From positions 61,505 to 125,504 of the forward strand of contig NZ_JAKVBC010000013.1 in the NCBI RefSeq assembly GCF_022447245.1: a DNA stretch of 64,000 nt, written 5' to 3'. How positions within the stretch are numbered: the stretch's first letter is position 1; every line of letters starts with the position of its first letter. A program made the position numbers and the translations under genes. Below are positions 18,726-26,753 of this stretch, piece by piece. This stretch comes from Kordia sp. (GTDB lineage Bacteria; Bacteroidota; Bacteroidia; Flavobacteriales; Flavobacteriaceae). Under the pieces are notes generated by a model. That model ran no database searches. It saw nothing but the letters and a program-made list of their open reading frames with translations, and had not been told where the DNA came from.

Positions 18726-19406
18726 ATGGCTATAAATTTAACCAAAGGGCAGAAAATTGACTTAAGAAAATCATCAGGAGAAAAACTTACTAACTTTTGT
18801 GTAGGTGTAAACTGGGGAGCAATAGAAACAATAAAAAAAGGCTTCTTTGGAGGTAAGAAGAAAGTCGTTGAAGATGTTGATTTAGACTTGAGCTGCATCA
18901 TGACAGACACAAACGGAGAACTTGTAGACTGGATTTATTCTCCTGAATACAACGGATTCTTACAACAAAACAACTATCCATTAGGAAAGTTAAGTTCTAA
19001 AGATGGTGCACTTCGTCATAGTGGTGATGACAGACAAGGTGATGTTGGAGGAGATGACGGACTTGACAATGAAATTATCAGCGTAGACTTAAACAGAGTT
19101 GACGCTAACATTGACAAAATATTCTTCTTCTTAAACATTTACTTAAACAAAGGGCAAAACTTTGATTTCTCTCACATTCCTTTTGCAAAGATTAGAATGT
19201 ACGAAGGAACACCAACAAGAGTAAACAATGTACACTCTAGCTACGATATCGTAACAGATGGATCGTATGCTGGAAAAGGAGCATTAATTATGGGGAAATT
19301 GTATCTTAGAAATGGAGAATGGAAATTTGATGCCATCGGAGAACCATCTAACGATAAAATATTCTTACAGACAATTCAAAAAATATTAACAAATCATGCT
19401 AGATAA
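18726..19406 (+). CDS. TerD-family protein 4 (long form)
   Basis: A 226-residue paralogue of terD3, with MAINLTKGQKIDLRK, CVGVNWGAIE, a short basic loop (KKGFFGGKKKVVEDV), VDLDLSC and the acidic block HSGDDRQGDVGGDDGLDNE followed by ISVDLNRV. The end LYLRNGEWKFDAIGEPSND matches terD3. It differs by an insertion near residues 70-85 (YSPEYNGFLQQNNYP). The 65-bp AT-rich space before it contains no terminator, so it probably remains in the same transcript. It lies 5 bp upstream of the first VWA gene, tying the TerD and TerY parts together. Confidence 0.92.
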   Translation: MAINLTKGQKIDLRKSSGEKLTNFCVGVNWGAIETIKKGFFGGKKKVVEDVDLDLSCIMTDTNGELVDWIYSPEYNGFLQQNNYPLGKLSSKDGALRHSGDDRQGDVGGDDGLDNEIISVDLNRVDANIDKIFFFLNIYLNKGQNFDFSHIPFAKIRMYEGTPTRVNNVHSSYDIVTDGSYAGKGALIMGKLYLRNGEWKFDAIGEPSNDKIFLQTIQKILTNHAR

Positions 19407-19411
19407 TACTT

Positions 19412-20050
19412 ATGAGAAAGCTACCGGTTTACGTTTTACTTGATACATCTGGCTCAATGATGGGAGAACCAATTGAAGCTGTTAAAAACGGTGTTCAATT
19501 AATGGTTAGTTCACTACGACAAAACCCACAAGCAATTGAAACTGCTTATTTAAGCATCATTACTTTTAGTAGTACTGCACAACAAGTAGTTCCTTTGACG
19601 GACTTAAGTTCGTTTCAAATACCTGACATACAAGCTGGCGGAACAACTGCTATGGGCGGAGCCTTAGAATTGGTAAGTAGATGTATTGACAATGAAGTTG
19701 CTTCTACTACGATCGATAGTAAAGGAGACTGGAAGCCTCTAATTTTTATCATGACTGACGGAATCCCTACAGATGATATTCAACGAGGATTGAGTGAACT
19801 TGGCAGAAGACATACTGCAATAGTAGTAGCTTGTGCCGCAGGAAGTGGCGCAGATACCTCGCTGCTAAAACAAATCACAGAAAATGTGGTTAGTTTAGAC
19901 ACTGCCGACAGTCATAGCATATCACAATTTTTTGCTTGGGTAACAGCCTCTATTGGAGTGACCTCAGCAAAAGTAGAAGATTCTGGAAAAGAAGCAGGTG
20001 GCTTAAATGAATTGCCGCCTCCACCAGATGAATTAAATATTGTATTATAA
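19412..20050 (+). CDS. TerY-type von Willebrand A protein 1
   Basis: A 212-residue cytoplasmic VWA-domain protein of the TerY group. The metal-ion-dependent adhesion site is intact: LLDTSGSMMGEP near residue 8, the Thr in GGTTAMGGAL near 75 and the acidic MTDGIPTDD near 111. The protein ends with a short tail LPPPPDELNIVL that recurs almost unchanged at the end of the VWA gene at 20464. TerY proteins act with TerD and with a phosphatase/kinase pair in Ter stress systems. Which partner binds this domain is not known. Confidence 0.92.
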   Translation: MRKLPVYVLLDTSGSMMGEPIEAVKNGVQLMVSSLRQNPQAIETAYLSIITFSSTAQQVVPLTDLSSFQIPDIQAGGTTAMGGALELVSRCIDNEVASTTIDSKGDWKPLIFIMTDGIPTDDIQRGLSELGRRHTAIVVACAAGSGADTSLLKQITENVVSLDTADSHSISQFFAWVTASIGVTSAKVEDSGKEAGGLNELPPPPDELNIVL

Positions 20051-20078
20051 CATTAAACCAAATTTATAAAATCAAAAA

Positions 20079-20459
20079 ATGAAAACCTTAGAAGAATTAA
20101 AGAAAGATATATTAGCTGACGGAGTAATTGATGCTGGTGAAGTAAAAGAATTAGAAGCTGTATTATATGACGATGGTGTTATTGATCAGGAAGAAGCAGA
20201 CTTCTTATTTGAGCTAAATGATGCCGTTTCTGGAAAAGATAATGACAGTTCATGGACCGATTTATTTGTAAAAGCTATTTCCAGTTTTGTCCTGGATGAT
20301 GAAGGATCAAAAGGTGAAATTGATGCTGATGAAGCCGCATATTTAGCAAAACAAATTGAAGGTGACGGACAAATAGATGCAACTGAGCTTGCACTTTTAA
20401 ACCACTTAAAACAAGCTACAGGATCACTGCCTGAAAACCTAGAAAATCTTTTAAAATAG
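20079..20459 (+). CDS. Acidic EF-hand-like / TerB-like protein with four DGxID repeats
   Basis: A 126-residue acidic soluble protein. Four copies of a D/K-G-x-I-D-x-x-E pattern are visible: ADGVIDAGEVKEL, DDGVIDQEEADFL, SKGEIDADEAAYL and GDGQIDATELALL, arranged as two pairs separated by a linker with SSWTDLFVKAISSF. The pattern matches the D-G-x-I-x-x-x-E half of EF-hand loops but lacks some of the first ligand positions. A TerB-like helical fold is the other possibility, since TerB also repeats DG-x-I motifs. It sits between two VWA genes, 28 bp after the first and 4 bp before the second. Ca2+ binding is inferred. Confidence 0.75.
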   Translation: MKTLEELKKDILADGVIDAGEVKELEAVLYDDGVIDQEEADFLFELNDAVSGKDNDSSWTDLFVKAISSFVLDDEGSKGEIDADEAAYLAKQIEGDGQIDATELALLNHLKQATGSLPENLENLLK

Positions 20460-20463
20460 ACTT

Positions 20464-21099
20464 ATGAGAAGACTTCCAGTATATTTCTTGTTAGATACCT
20501 CTGGTTCCATGTATGGAGAACCTATTGAAGCATTAAACAATGCTTTATCAGGAATGATAAGTACATTACGTTCTGATCCGCAAGCTTCAGAAACATTATG
20601 GATTAGCATCATTACATTTGATAGAGAAGTAAAAGAATTAATTCCACTAACGGACTTACAATCATTTCAATTACCTGAAATTACCTGTCCGCAAAGTGGT
20701 CCTACATTCACTGGAAAGGCGTTAGATTTTCTAGCTCAAAAAGTAAAAACAGACATCCGCAAAGGTACCGCAGAACAAAAAGGAGATTGGAGACCATTAT
20801 TATTTTTATTTACTGATGGAAAACCTTCTGACGTACAATTATATCGAGAAACAGTTCCCAAAATTAAGGCAGTTAATTTCGGTACAATTGTAGGTTGTGC
20901 TGCTGGTCACCTTGCTGATGATGAAAAATTAAAAGAACTTACAGACACTGTAGTTCACTTGCAAACAACCGATAGCAACACATTGAAACAATTCTTTATG
21001 TGGGTTTCTGACACTATTGAACAAGGAAATAAAAGTTTGGGAACCACTGATACTGTTTCTTTACCTCCTCCACCAAGTGAAGACATAATTGTAATCTAA
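20464..21099 (+). CDS. TerY-type von Willebrand A protein 2
   Basis: A 211-residue VWA protein closely related to the one at 19412. MIDAS residues are visible in LLDTSGSMYGEP (near residue 8), in the Thr-containing GPTFTGKAL segment (near 77) and in LFTDGKPSDV (near 117). It ends with LPPPPSEDIIVI, the same proline-rich hydrophobic tail as its paralogue. The stop codon is immediately followed by the ATG of the small membrane protein gene, which indicates coupled translation. A shared tail on two cytoplasmic VWA proteins suggests a common docking partner; none can be named. Confidence 0.92.
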   Translation: MRRLPVYFLLDTSGSMYGEPIEALNNALSGMISTLRSDPQASETLWISIITFDREVKELIPLTDLQSFQLPEITCPQSGPTFTGKALDFLAQKVKTDIRKGTAEQKGDWRPLLFLFTDGKPSDVQLYRETVPKIKAVNFGTIVGCAAGHLADDEKLKELTDTVVHLQTTDSNTLKQFFMWVSDTIEQGNKSLGTTDTVSLPPPPSEDIIVI

Positions 21100-21348
21100 A
21101 TGGTATTACTAAAATTATGTGCTGGTTTACTAATTATAGCATTATTCCTATTTAGCAAACTATACGCATACGAAGCTCGAATATTACCTAAATACAAAAA
21201 AGGATTTGGCTATATAATATTAGTCATAAAGCCCATTCTTAAAGCATTTAGTCAATTTTTTAAACCTCATCAAGTAGGCAACGGTATTGCATTAGATACT
21301 GCACAATTTGTACTACTAATTTTATTATTACTAATTATGATGGCATGA
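21100..21348 (+). CDS. Small two-helix membrane protein of the TerY-P cluster
   Basis: I do not recognise a family. The 82-residue product has an N-terminal hydrophobic helix (about residues 2-22), a basic middle part with two Lys/Tyr-rich stretches, and a C-terminal helix made almost only of Leu/Ile/Met (about 64-81). Its ATG directly follows the stop of VWA 2, and its stop overlaps the ATG of VWA 3 by 4 bp, so it is certainly translated with them. It is the only membrane protein inside the TerY-P part and could tether the VWA/phosphatase/kinase complex to the inner membrane; that is inference. Confidence 0.75.
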   Translation: MVLLKLCAGLLIIALFLFSKLYAYEARILPKYKKGFGYIILVIKPILKAFSQFFKPHQVGNGIALDTAQFVLLILLLLIMMA

Positions 21349-22403
21349 GAAGACTACCAATATATTTTCTAATTGACGTTTCTGAATCTATGGTAGGTGA
21401 CCCTATCAGCGAAGTACAAGACGGAATTGCAAATATTATTCAAGAACTAAAAACAGATCCTAGAGCCCTAGAAACAGTATGGATTTCAATAGTCGTATTT
21501 GCTGGAGAAGCAAAAACCTTAGTTCCTCTTCAAGATATTATCAGCTTTTATCCACCAAAATTCCCTATTGGAAGCGGAACTTCTTTAGGAAAAGGCTTGG
21601 GACACTTAATGTTTGAACTCAGAAAGAATTTAGTACAAACTACCGCGCAACAAAAAGGAGATTGGAAACCAATTGTATTCTTATTTACCGATGGTGTTCC
21701 TACCGATGACAGTAGCGTGGCGATCAGAGAATGGCAAAACAACTGGAAATCTACTGCAAATTTAGTAGCAGTTTCTTTAGGGGACGGAGCGGATACACAT
21801 GTACTAAATCAGCTTACTGAAAACATCATTCATCTAAAAAATACAGATCATACTGCCTATAAAGAATTCTTTAAATGGGTTACAGATTCTATCAAAACAA
21901 GTAGTGAAAGTGTTGAAAACAACAAATCTGGTTTTGAGCTTGCAAATTTAAGGTCTGATAATTTAGAAGAAGTAGACGTCTCTAAAGACCTTCCAACAGA
22001 AAACAGAAATAAAGTAGACGATAATTTTGTAGTGATTAGCGGTAAGTGTCAAAACACCAAAAAAGATTATTTGATGAAATATAAAAAAGTCATCAGACAA
22101 TCGATGTTTGGAGGTGTAGAATTAGGCACAAAAGCATATAGACTTAATGGAGCCTATCAAGTTGACCATACTTATAAAGAATTATCAGATAACAGCGGAC
22201 TCACATTTACTGTAAACACAGAAGAACTTATTGGCGCACCTACATGCCCATGCTGTGGAAATCAAATTGCGTTTGCCGTATGCCAATGTGGTCAAGTTCA
22301 TTGCATAGGAGATGAAGAAATTTCAACCTGTCCTGCATGTGGAAATCAAGGAAGATATGGTGCAGGAACTGGTGGTTTTGATGTAAATCGTACGCAAGGA
22401 TAA
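21345..22403 (+). CDS. TerY-type VWA protein 3 with C-terminal zinc-ribbon (TerY-C)
   Basis: A 352-residue protein in two parts. Residues 1-205 form a VWA domain with an intact MIDAS (LIDVSESMVGDP, GSGTSLGKGL, LFTDGVPTDD). After a polar linker, residues about 230-345 hold a TerY-C-like module with cysteine pairs CPCCGNQ, CQCGQVHC and CPACGNQG, which would bind zinc as a double ribbon. This architecture is characteristic of the TerY of the TerY-P triad, in which TerY, a PP2C phosphatase and a kinase are encoded together; here the other two follow at once. It lacks the PPPP tail seen on VWA 1 and 2. Confidence 0.92.
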   Translation: MRRLPIYFLIDVSESMVGDPISEVQDGIANIIQELKTDPRALETVWISIVVFAGEAKTLVPLQDIISFYPPKFPIGSGTSLGKGLGHLMFELRKNLVQTTAQQKGDWKPIVFLFTDGVPTDDSSVAIREWQNNWKSTANLVAVSLGDGADTHVLNQLTENIIHLKNTDHTAYKEFFKWVTDSIKTSSESVENNKSGFELANLRSDNLEEVDVSKDLPTENRNKVDDNFVVISGKCQNTKKDYLMKYKKVIRQSMFGGVELGTKAYRLNGAYQVDHTYKELSDNSGLTFTVNTEELIGAPTCPCCGNQIAFAVCQCGQVHCIGDEEISTCPACGNQGRYGAGTGGFDVNRTQG

Positions 22404-22406
22404 TCA

Positions 22407-23855
22407 ATGAGTACTCCAAGCGAATACATAAAAAAGTTACTCCATTCTAAAAACAAAGTCATCAATGACCAACTGTTAGAGGAATTTAGTAATGACGAAT
22501 ATTTTCAAAATAAAATACAAACAATAAAAGATATCCAAAACGAGATTATGGAAAAATGGCAAATAAGAACGCATATCATTAACTTCACGGATAAAACTAT
22601 TCGTGTTCCTAACGGTACGCAAAATATTCCATATACTCACACCATCAATAAGTTTCTTTTTGAAGAACACCATGTAGTTAAATATCATTTTGAAGGACTT
22701 GACGAACTTGGGCTTACCTTAGATAAAGAAACACTCACACTAGAAGGAACACCAAAAATCAGCGGAAACTTTAAACTAAAAATACTATTTAAAGTTGAAG
22801 GTGAACCTGAAATTTCAGAACCAAACGAAAAACTAATTGATATTGTTTTCAATCCAGATCCTAAATCACTTTGGAAAAACATTCCGAGTGATACAGAAGC
22901 AATTTTTTGGAAAGAAGACAACAAATCTACCTCAGGATCATTAGGAGAAAAATCAATAATTATTGCTTCCAACAGAGGACGATCGCACCAAAATGACGGA
23001 AGTTTTAGAGATGATGATTTTGCATACAAACATTTTGAAGAAAATGATTGGAGTGTTGTCGCTGTTGCCGATGGTGCTGGAAGTGCTAGTTTTTCCAGAG
23101 AGGGCTCAAGAGTTGCTTGTAACGAAATCATTAACTATTTTGAAAACGAAATTCTTCCAAATAAGCAATTGGAACTAATTGAAACTAAATTGGACGAGTT
23201 TGCTGAGACAAAAGATGAACCTTTGCTTGAAGAAGCTAGAAATGATGGTAAAAAAGTACTGTACAAAGCAGTATTACATGCACATACTAAAATCAATTCG
23301 TTAGCAGAAGAAACTTTTGAAAAACACCCTGAATTATTTACAAAGAAGAATGCAAATTATAAGTCAGAATACTTTCATACAACATTAATTGTAACCGCAA
23401 TTAAAAAAATAAAATTAGGATATGTATTCCTTACGTTTGGTGTGGGCGATTGTCCAATTGGTATTGTAAATAAAGATAAAACAGAAGCTCGTTTATTAAA
23501 TTGGCTAGATGTTGGTGAATTTGGGGGCGGCACGCGCTTTTTAACACAACCATCTATATTTCACTCGCAAGAAAGACCTATGGCAACCCGATTCAAGGTG
23601 CACATAATTTCAGATTTCTCCTATCTATTTTTAATGACTGACGGTATTTATGATCCTAAGTTCGAAGTAGAAGCAAATCTAGAAAAAACAGGAAAATGGC
23701 TTGAATTTATTACAGATTTAGAAGGAAATAACGAAGATGGAATTGGTGTTGATTTTGGCGGAGAACTCTCAGTAGCCGAAATACAACTAAGCAATTGGAT
23801 GAGCTTTTGGAGTAAAGGAAACCATGACGATCGAACTTTAGCAATTATATATTAG
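22407..23855 (+). CDS. PP2C-type phosphatase of the TerY-P triad with N-terminal Ig-like domain
   Basis: A 482-residue protein. The C-terminal part (from about residue 188) is a PP2C domain: NRGRSHQNDGSFRDDDF and VVAVADGAGSASFS supply the metal-binding aspartates, FLTFGVGDCPIGIV and FLMTDGIYDP follow, and HDDRTLAIIY is the closing Asp motif. Residues about 75-130 resemble a putative Ig (He_PIG-like) strand pattern, FEGLDELGLTLDKETLTLEG then TPKISGNFKLKILF, which is unusual in a protein with no signal peptide. It lies 3 bp after VWA 3 and 10 bp before the kinase gene. It presumably dephosphorylates the target of that kinase, perhaps VWA or TerD proteins. Confidence 0.9.
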   Translation: MSTPSEYIKKLLHSKNKVINDQLLEEFSNDEYFQNKIQTIKDIQNEIMEKWQIRTHIINFTDKTIRVPNGTQNIPYTHTINKFLFEEHHVVKYHFEGLDELGLTLDKETLTLEGTPKISGNFKLKILFKVEGEPEISEPNEKLIDIVFNPDPKSLWKNIPSDTEAIFWKEDNKSTSGSLGEKSIIIASNRGRSHQNDGSFRDDDFAYKHFEENDWSVVAVADGAGSASFSREGSRVACNEIINYFENEILPNKQLELIETKLDEFAETKDEPLLEEARNDGKKVLYKAVLHAHTKINSLAEETFEKHPELFTKKNANYKSEYFHTTLIVTAIKKIKLGYVFLTFGVGDCPIGIVNKDKTEARLLNWLDVGEFGGGTRFLTQPSIFHSQERPMATRFKVHIISDFSYLFLMTDGIYDPKFEVEANLEKTGKWLEFITDLEGNNEDGIGVDFGGELSVAEIQLSNWMSFWSKGNHDDRTLAIIY

Positions 23856-23865
23856 AAACTTTAGT

Positions 23866-25386
23866 ATGGCAACGAAAACAGTAACTTCTATCATAAACAC
23901 TAGCAAAAGTTATCAATATGTTGATAATGGAAACCCGATGCGCGGAGGAATGAAAGATGTGTATTTCAGTCCCAACAAAGACTATGTTGTTGCCTTTTAT
24001 AGAGACAAGCAGAACTACAATTCTATAGAACGATTAAAGAAAATTGTAACTACCTATTATCAAAGCTTTTTTGAACGAGAAGGCGGCGATTATTATAAGA
24101 AACTATATTCATGGCCTACGGATGTTATTTCTGAAAAAGACTTAATTGGTATTGTAGTGCCAACCTATTCTAAAAATTTCTTTTTTGCGAAAGGATATGA
24201 AAATCTAGACTTACTAAAAGGCGCAGAAAAAGAAGGAAAATGGTATGCAAGTGCTAAATTTAGATCAAAAACTTCAAAATTGCGTTTGGCTAAATCAGAA
24301 CTTGGAAACTGGCTTAGCTATTTTCAAGTATGTGTAAACATTGCACGTGGTGTAAAACGATTGCATGCAGCTGGTTTGGCACATTCTGATTTATCTTATA
24401 AAAACGTATTGATTGATCCTGTTACTAAAACTGCTGCAATTATTGATATTGATGGTTTAGTAGTTCCAGGCTTATATCCACCAGAAGTGATTGGAACAGC
24501 TGACTTTATTGCACCAGAAGTAATTGCCACAAAGCATTTGGACGCCAAAGATCCGAATAGAAATTTACCGAATCGACTTACAGATTTACATGCACTCGCT
24601 GTATTAATCTACATGTATCTGTTTTACAGACATCCATTGCGCGGCGGAAACTATTTTGGACAGATGGAAGCCGACGAAGAAGAAGATTTACTAATGGGAT
24701 CCAAAGCCTTATTCATTGAGCATCCTACAGATGACAGCAACCGAAATTTCAAACGAGAATACGGCGATAATGTGAAAAATTTCCATCCTTGGACCGATTT
24801 AAATAGTACACCGTACACAATTGCAGGACCGTATTTAAAACAACTGTTCGATCAAGCATTCATCAAAGGTTTACAAAACCCTAGAGAACGTCCAATTGCA
24901 GAAAGTTGGGAACAAGCATTGATAAAAACAGACGATTTAAAACTAAAATGCAGCAATGCATCTTGCGAGCAACAATGGTTTATTTTTGACAATTCTAAAG
25001 TTACCAAATGTCCTTTCTGCGGCACACAGTACAAACATTCCATTCCGGTATTAGATTTCTTCTACCAGCTTGAACCAAATGTGTGGAAGCCTGAAAATCA
25101 GCGTTTAGTAATTTGCCACAATACCACATTGCATAAATGGCATGTAGATAGAAATATCATTCGAAATGAAAAACTGACAAATTACGATAAAAAACGATTA
25201 GGCTACTTTGCTTTCCACCATGGAAAATGGTTACTTGTTAATGAAGATTTAACCACTTTAAAAGACCTAACAAACGACACGGAAATTCCTCCTGGACAAA
25301 GTGTAGAACTCATCAATGGAAATAAACTACTTTTAGCGACTGACAAAGGAACAAGAGTAGCAACCGTAACAATAACTAATCAATAA
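23866..25386 (+). CDS. Protein kinase-like protein of the TerY-P triad with Zn ribbon and C-terminal beta domain
   Basis: A 506-residue protein. Residues about 1-350 are kinase-like: a Gly-containing loop (NPMRGGMKDVYF), catalytic loop AHSDLSYKNVLID (Asp and Asn kept, Lys of HRDxK replaced by Tyr), metal site DIDGL in place of DFG, then GTADFIAPEV (APE-like) and LHALAVLIYMYL. The usual VAIK Lys is not obvious; VVAFYRDK aligns there. A zinc ribbon follows (CSNASC ... CPFCG, about 366-388). The last 110 residues form a beta-rich domain that could be FHA-like, though I cannot confirm that. It is the third member of the triad. Kinase activity is likely but the missing lysine should be noted. Confidence 0.88.
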   Translation: MATKTVTSIINTSKSYQYVDNGNPMRGGMKDVYFSPNKDYVVAFYRDKQNYNSIERLKKIVTTYYQSFFEREGGDYYKKLYSWPTDVISEKDLIGIVVPTYSKNFFFAKGYENLDLLKGAEKEGKWYASAKFRSKTSKLRLAKSELGNWLSYFQVCVNIARGVKRLHAAGLAHSDLSYKNVLIDPVTKTAAIIDIDGLVVPGLYPPEVIGTADFIAPEVIATKHLDAKDPNRNLPNRLTDLHALAVLIYMYLFYRHPLRGGNYFGQMEADEEEDLLMGSKALFIEHPTDDSNRNFKREYGDNVKNFHPWTDLNSTPYTIAGPYLKQLFDQAFIKGLQNPRERPIAESWEQALIKTDDLKLKCSNASCEQQWFIFDNSKVTKCPFCGTQYKHSIPVLDFFYQLEPNVWKPENQRLVICHNTTLHKWHVDRNIIRNEKLTNYDKKRLGYFAFHHGKWLLVNEDLTTLKDLTNDTEIPPGQSVELINGNKLLLATDKGTRVATVTITNQ

Positions 25387-25401
25387 TAAATCAACTAAAC
25401 T

Positions 25402-26577
25402 ATGTCGATTCTAATTTCAATACTACTAATTGTATTATGCTGTATCATTATATGGCGTGCAAGTGATGGCTTTGAAGCCGCTTCTGAATATCTAGGAAGA
25501 AATCTTAGCGAAGGTGTTCGTGGCGCAACTATTAATGCTATTGGCTCCTCCATGCCAGAACTATTTACAACGCTATTTTTTCTCTTTGTCTTAAAAGACC
25601 GAGATGGATTTGCAGGTGGAATTGGAACTACGGCAGGTAGTGCCATTTTTAATGGAATGATTATTCCTGCAGTTGTGATTTTAGTAGTGGTTTTAAAACG
25701 TGTTACCTCACATGTAGAAGTCTCCAAAAAAGTACTTTTAAGAGACGGAATTTCGCTTTTGGTGTGTGAATTTGTATTAATCTTTTTATTAGGAGGAGAC
25801 ACCTTAAATTGGACACACGGACTTATTTTAATGGGATTATATGCAGCGTATGCAATATACATGCTTACCTCTATGAAATCAGCAGGTGAAGAAGAGGAAG
25901 AAGACGATGAGGACGAAGAGGAAGAAGAATCGGATGCTGGATTTTTTATGAATCTTATTACACTAAATCTTGAACCTGTATTTGTTAAAGATAAAATCAA
26001 CTCAAAAAATGGCTGGACATTGTTAATTGTAGCCATGCTTGTTATTGGTGCAGCTTGTTTGCTCTTAGTAAAAGCGTGTGAATGGTTGGGAGATGGAATT
26101 GAATACTTTGGAGATGGCGGACTCGGAGTTCCAATTTATTTTATCGCAGTAATCTTAGCAAGTGCTGCAACGAGTGTTCCAGATACCATTCTTTCAATGA
26201 AAGATGCTAAAAAAGGAAATTATGATGATGCCGTATCAAATGCACTAGGAAGTAACATCTTTGATGTATGTTTTGCATTAGGATTCCCATTGTTCTTATT
26301 TACCATTTTCTACGGACCTATTGCAATGTCACCTGATACCGTACAAAACGTAGCAGAACTCAGAATCTTATTATTCATATTTACACTCATTGCCTTCTTT
26401 ATCTATATCGCAAAACCAAAAATGGGAATGGTAAGCGCTGTACTACTGCTACTCATCTATGTTGTATTTACAGTATATATCTTCGGTAGATCGGTAGATG
26501 CAGAAGCTTCTTTACAGGTTAGTGAATGGCTAAGTAGTATTAACGACTATATAGACACGCTACGATTCTGGAAATAA
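25402..26577 (+). CDS. CaCA-family Ca2+/cation antiporter
   Basis: A 391-residue inner-membrane exchanger with about ten helices. The two inverted alpha repeats are visible: INAIGSSMPELFTTLFFL near residue 47 and SAATSVPDTILSMKDAKKG near 255, the latter followed by ALGSNIFDVCFALG. Between the halves lies a cytoplasmic loop with a run of Glu/Asp residues (GEEEEEDDEDEEEEESDAG, about 157-175), a likely Ca2+ sensor. The gene starts 15 bp after the kinase gene without a terminator and ends at the inverted repeat 26646-26701, so it is the last gene of the Ter cluster. Linkage to Ca2+-binding TerD proteins suggests a shared Ca2+ theme. K+-dependence or ion choice cannot be told. Confidence 0.9.
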   Translation: MSILISILLIVLCCIIIWRASDGFEAASEYLGRNLSEGVRGATINAIGSSMPELFTTLFFLFVLKDRDGFAGGIGTTAGSAIFNGMIIPAVVILVVVLKRVTSHVEVSKKVLLRDGISLLVCEFVLIFLLGGDTLNWTHGLILMGLYAAYAIYMLTSMKSAGEEEEEDDEDEEEEESDAGFFMNLITLNLEPVFVKDKINSKNGWTLLIVAMLVIGAACLLLVKACEWLGDGIEYFGDGGLGVPIYFIAVILASAATSVPDTILSMKDAKKGNYDDAVSNALGSNIFDVCFALGFPLFLFTIFYGPIAMSPDTVQNVAELRILLFIFTLIAFFIYIAKPKMGMVSAVLLLLIYVVFTVYIFGRSVDAEASLQVSEWLSSINDYIDTLRFWK

Positions 26578-26645
26578 AACAATAACACAGAAAGAGAATT
26601 TCTACAATTTCTTGATGTCAACTACTCAATTTAAGTAGCGCTGTT

Positions 26646-26701
26646 TATAGCTTAAAATTACTGTAATAAAACACACTTTTTTACAATAATTTTAAGCTAT
26701 A
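26646..26701. terminator. Inverted repeat between convergent genes, probable bidirectional terminator
   Basis: Two 21-bp arms (26646-26666 and 26681-26701) pair with one mismatch across a 14-nt loop. It lies between the antiporter stop (plus) and the thioesterase stop (minus). The stem is AT-rich, with only partial T tracts, so termination is probable but not certain. Confidence 0.55.
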
Positions 26702-26753
26702 ATTAGTATAAAGTGTAACAAAATGTAGCATTCTTGAACTAACTATCAAATAG

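Noticed and set aside
22685..23131. 148-codon minus-strand frame opposite the PP2C gene
   Set aside because: Ser/Leu-rich antisense shadow of a gene with conserved PP2C motifs.
25395..26036. 213-codon minus-strand frame opposite the Ca2+ antiporter gene
   Set aside because: The poly-Ser run mirrors the acidic loop of the antiporter; the plus-strand protein has clear CaCA motifs.
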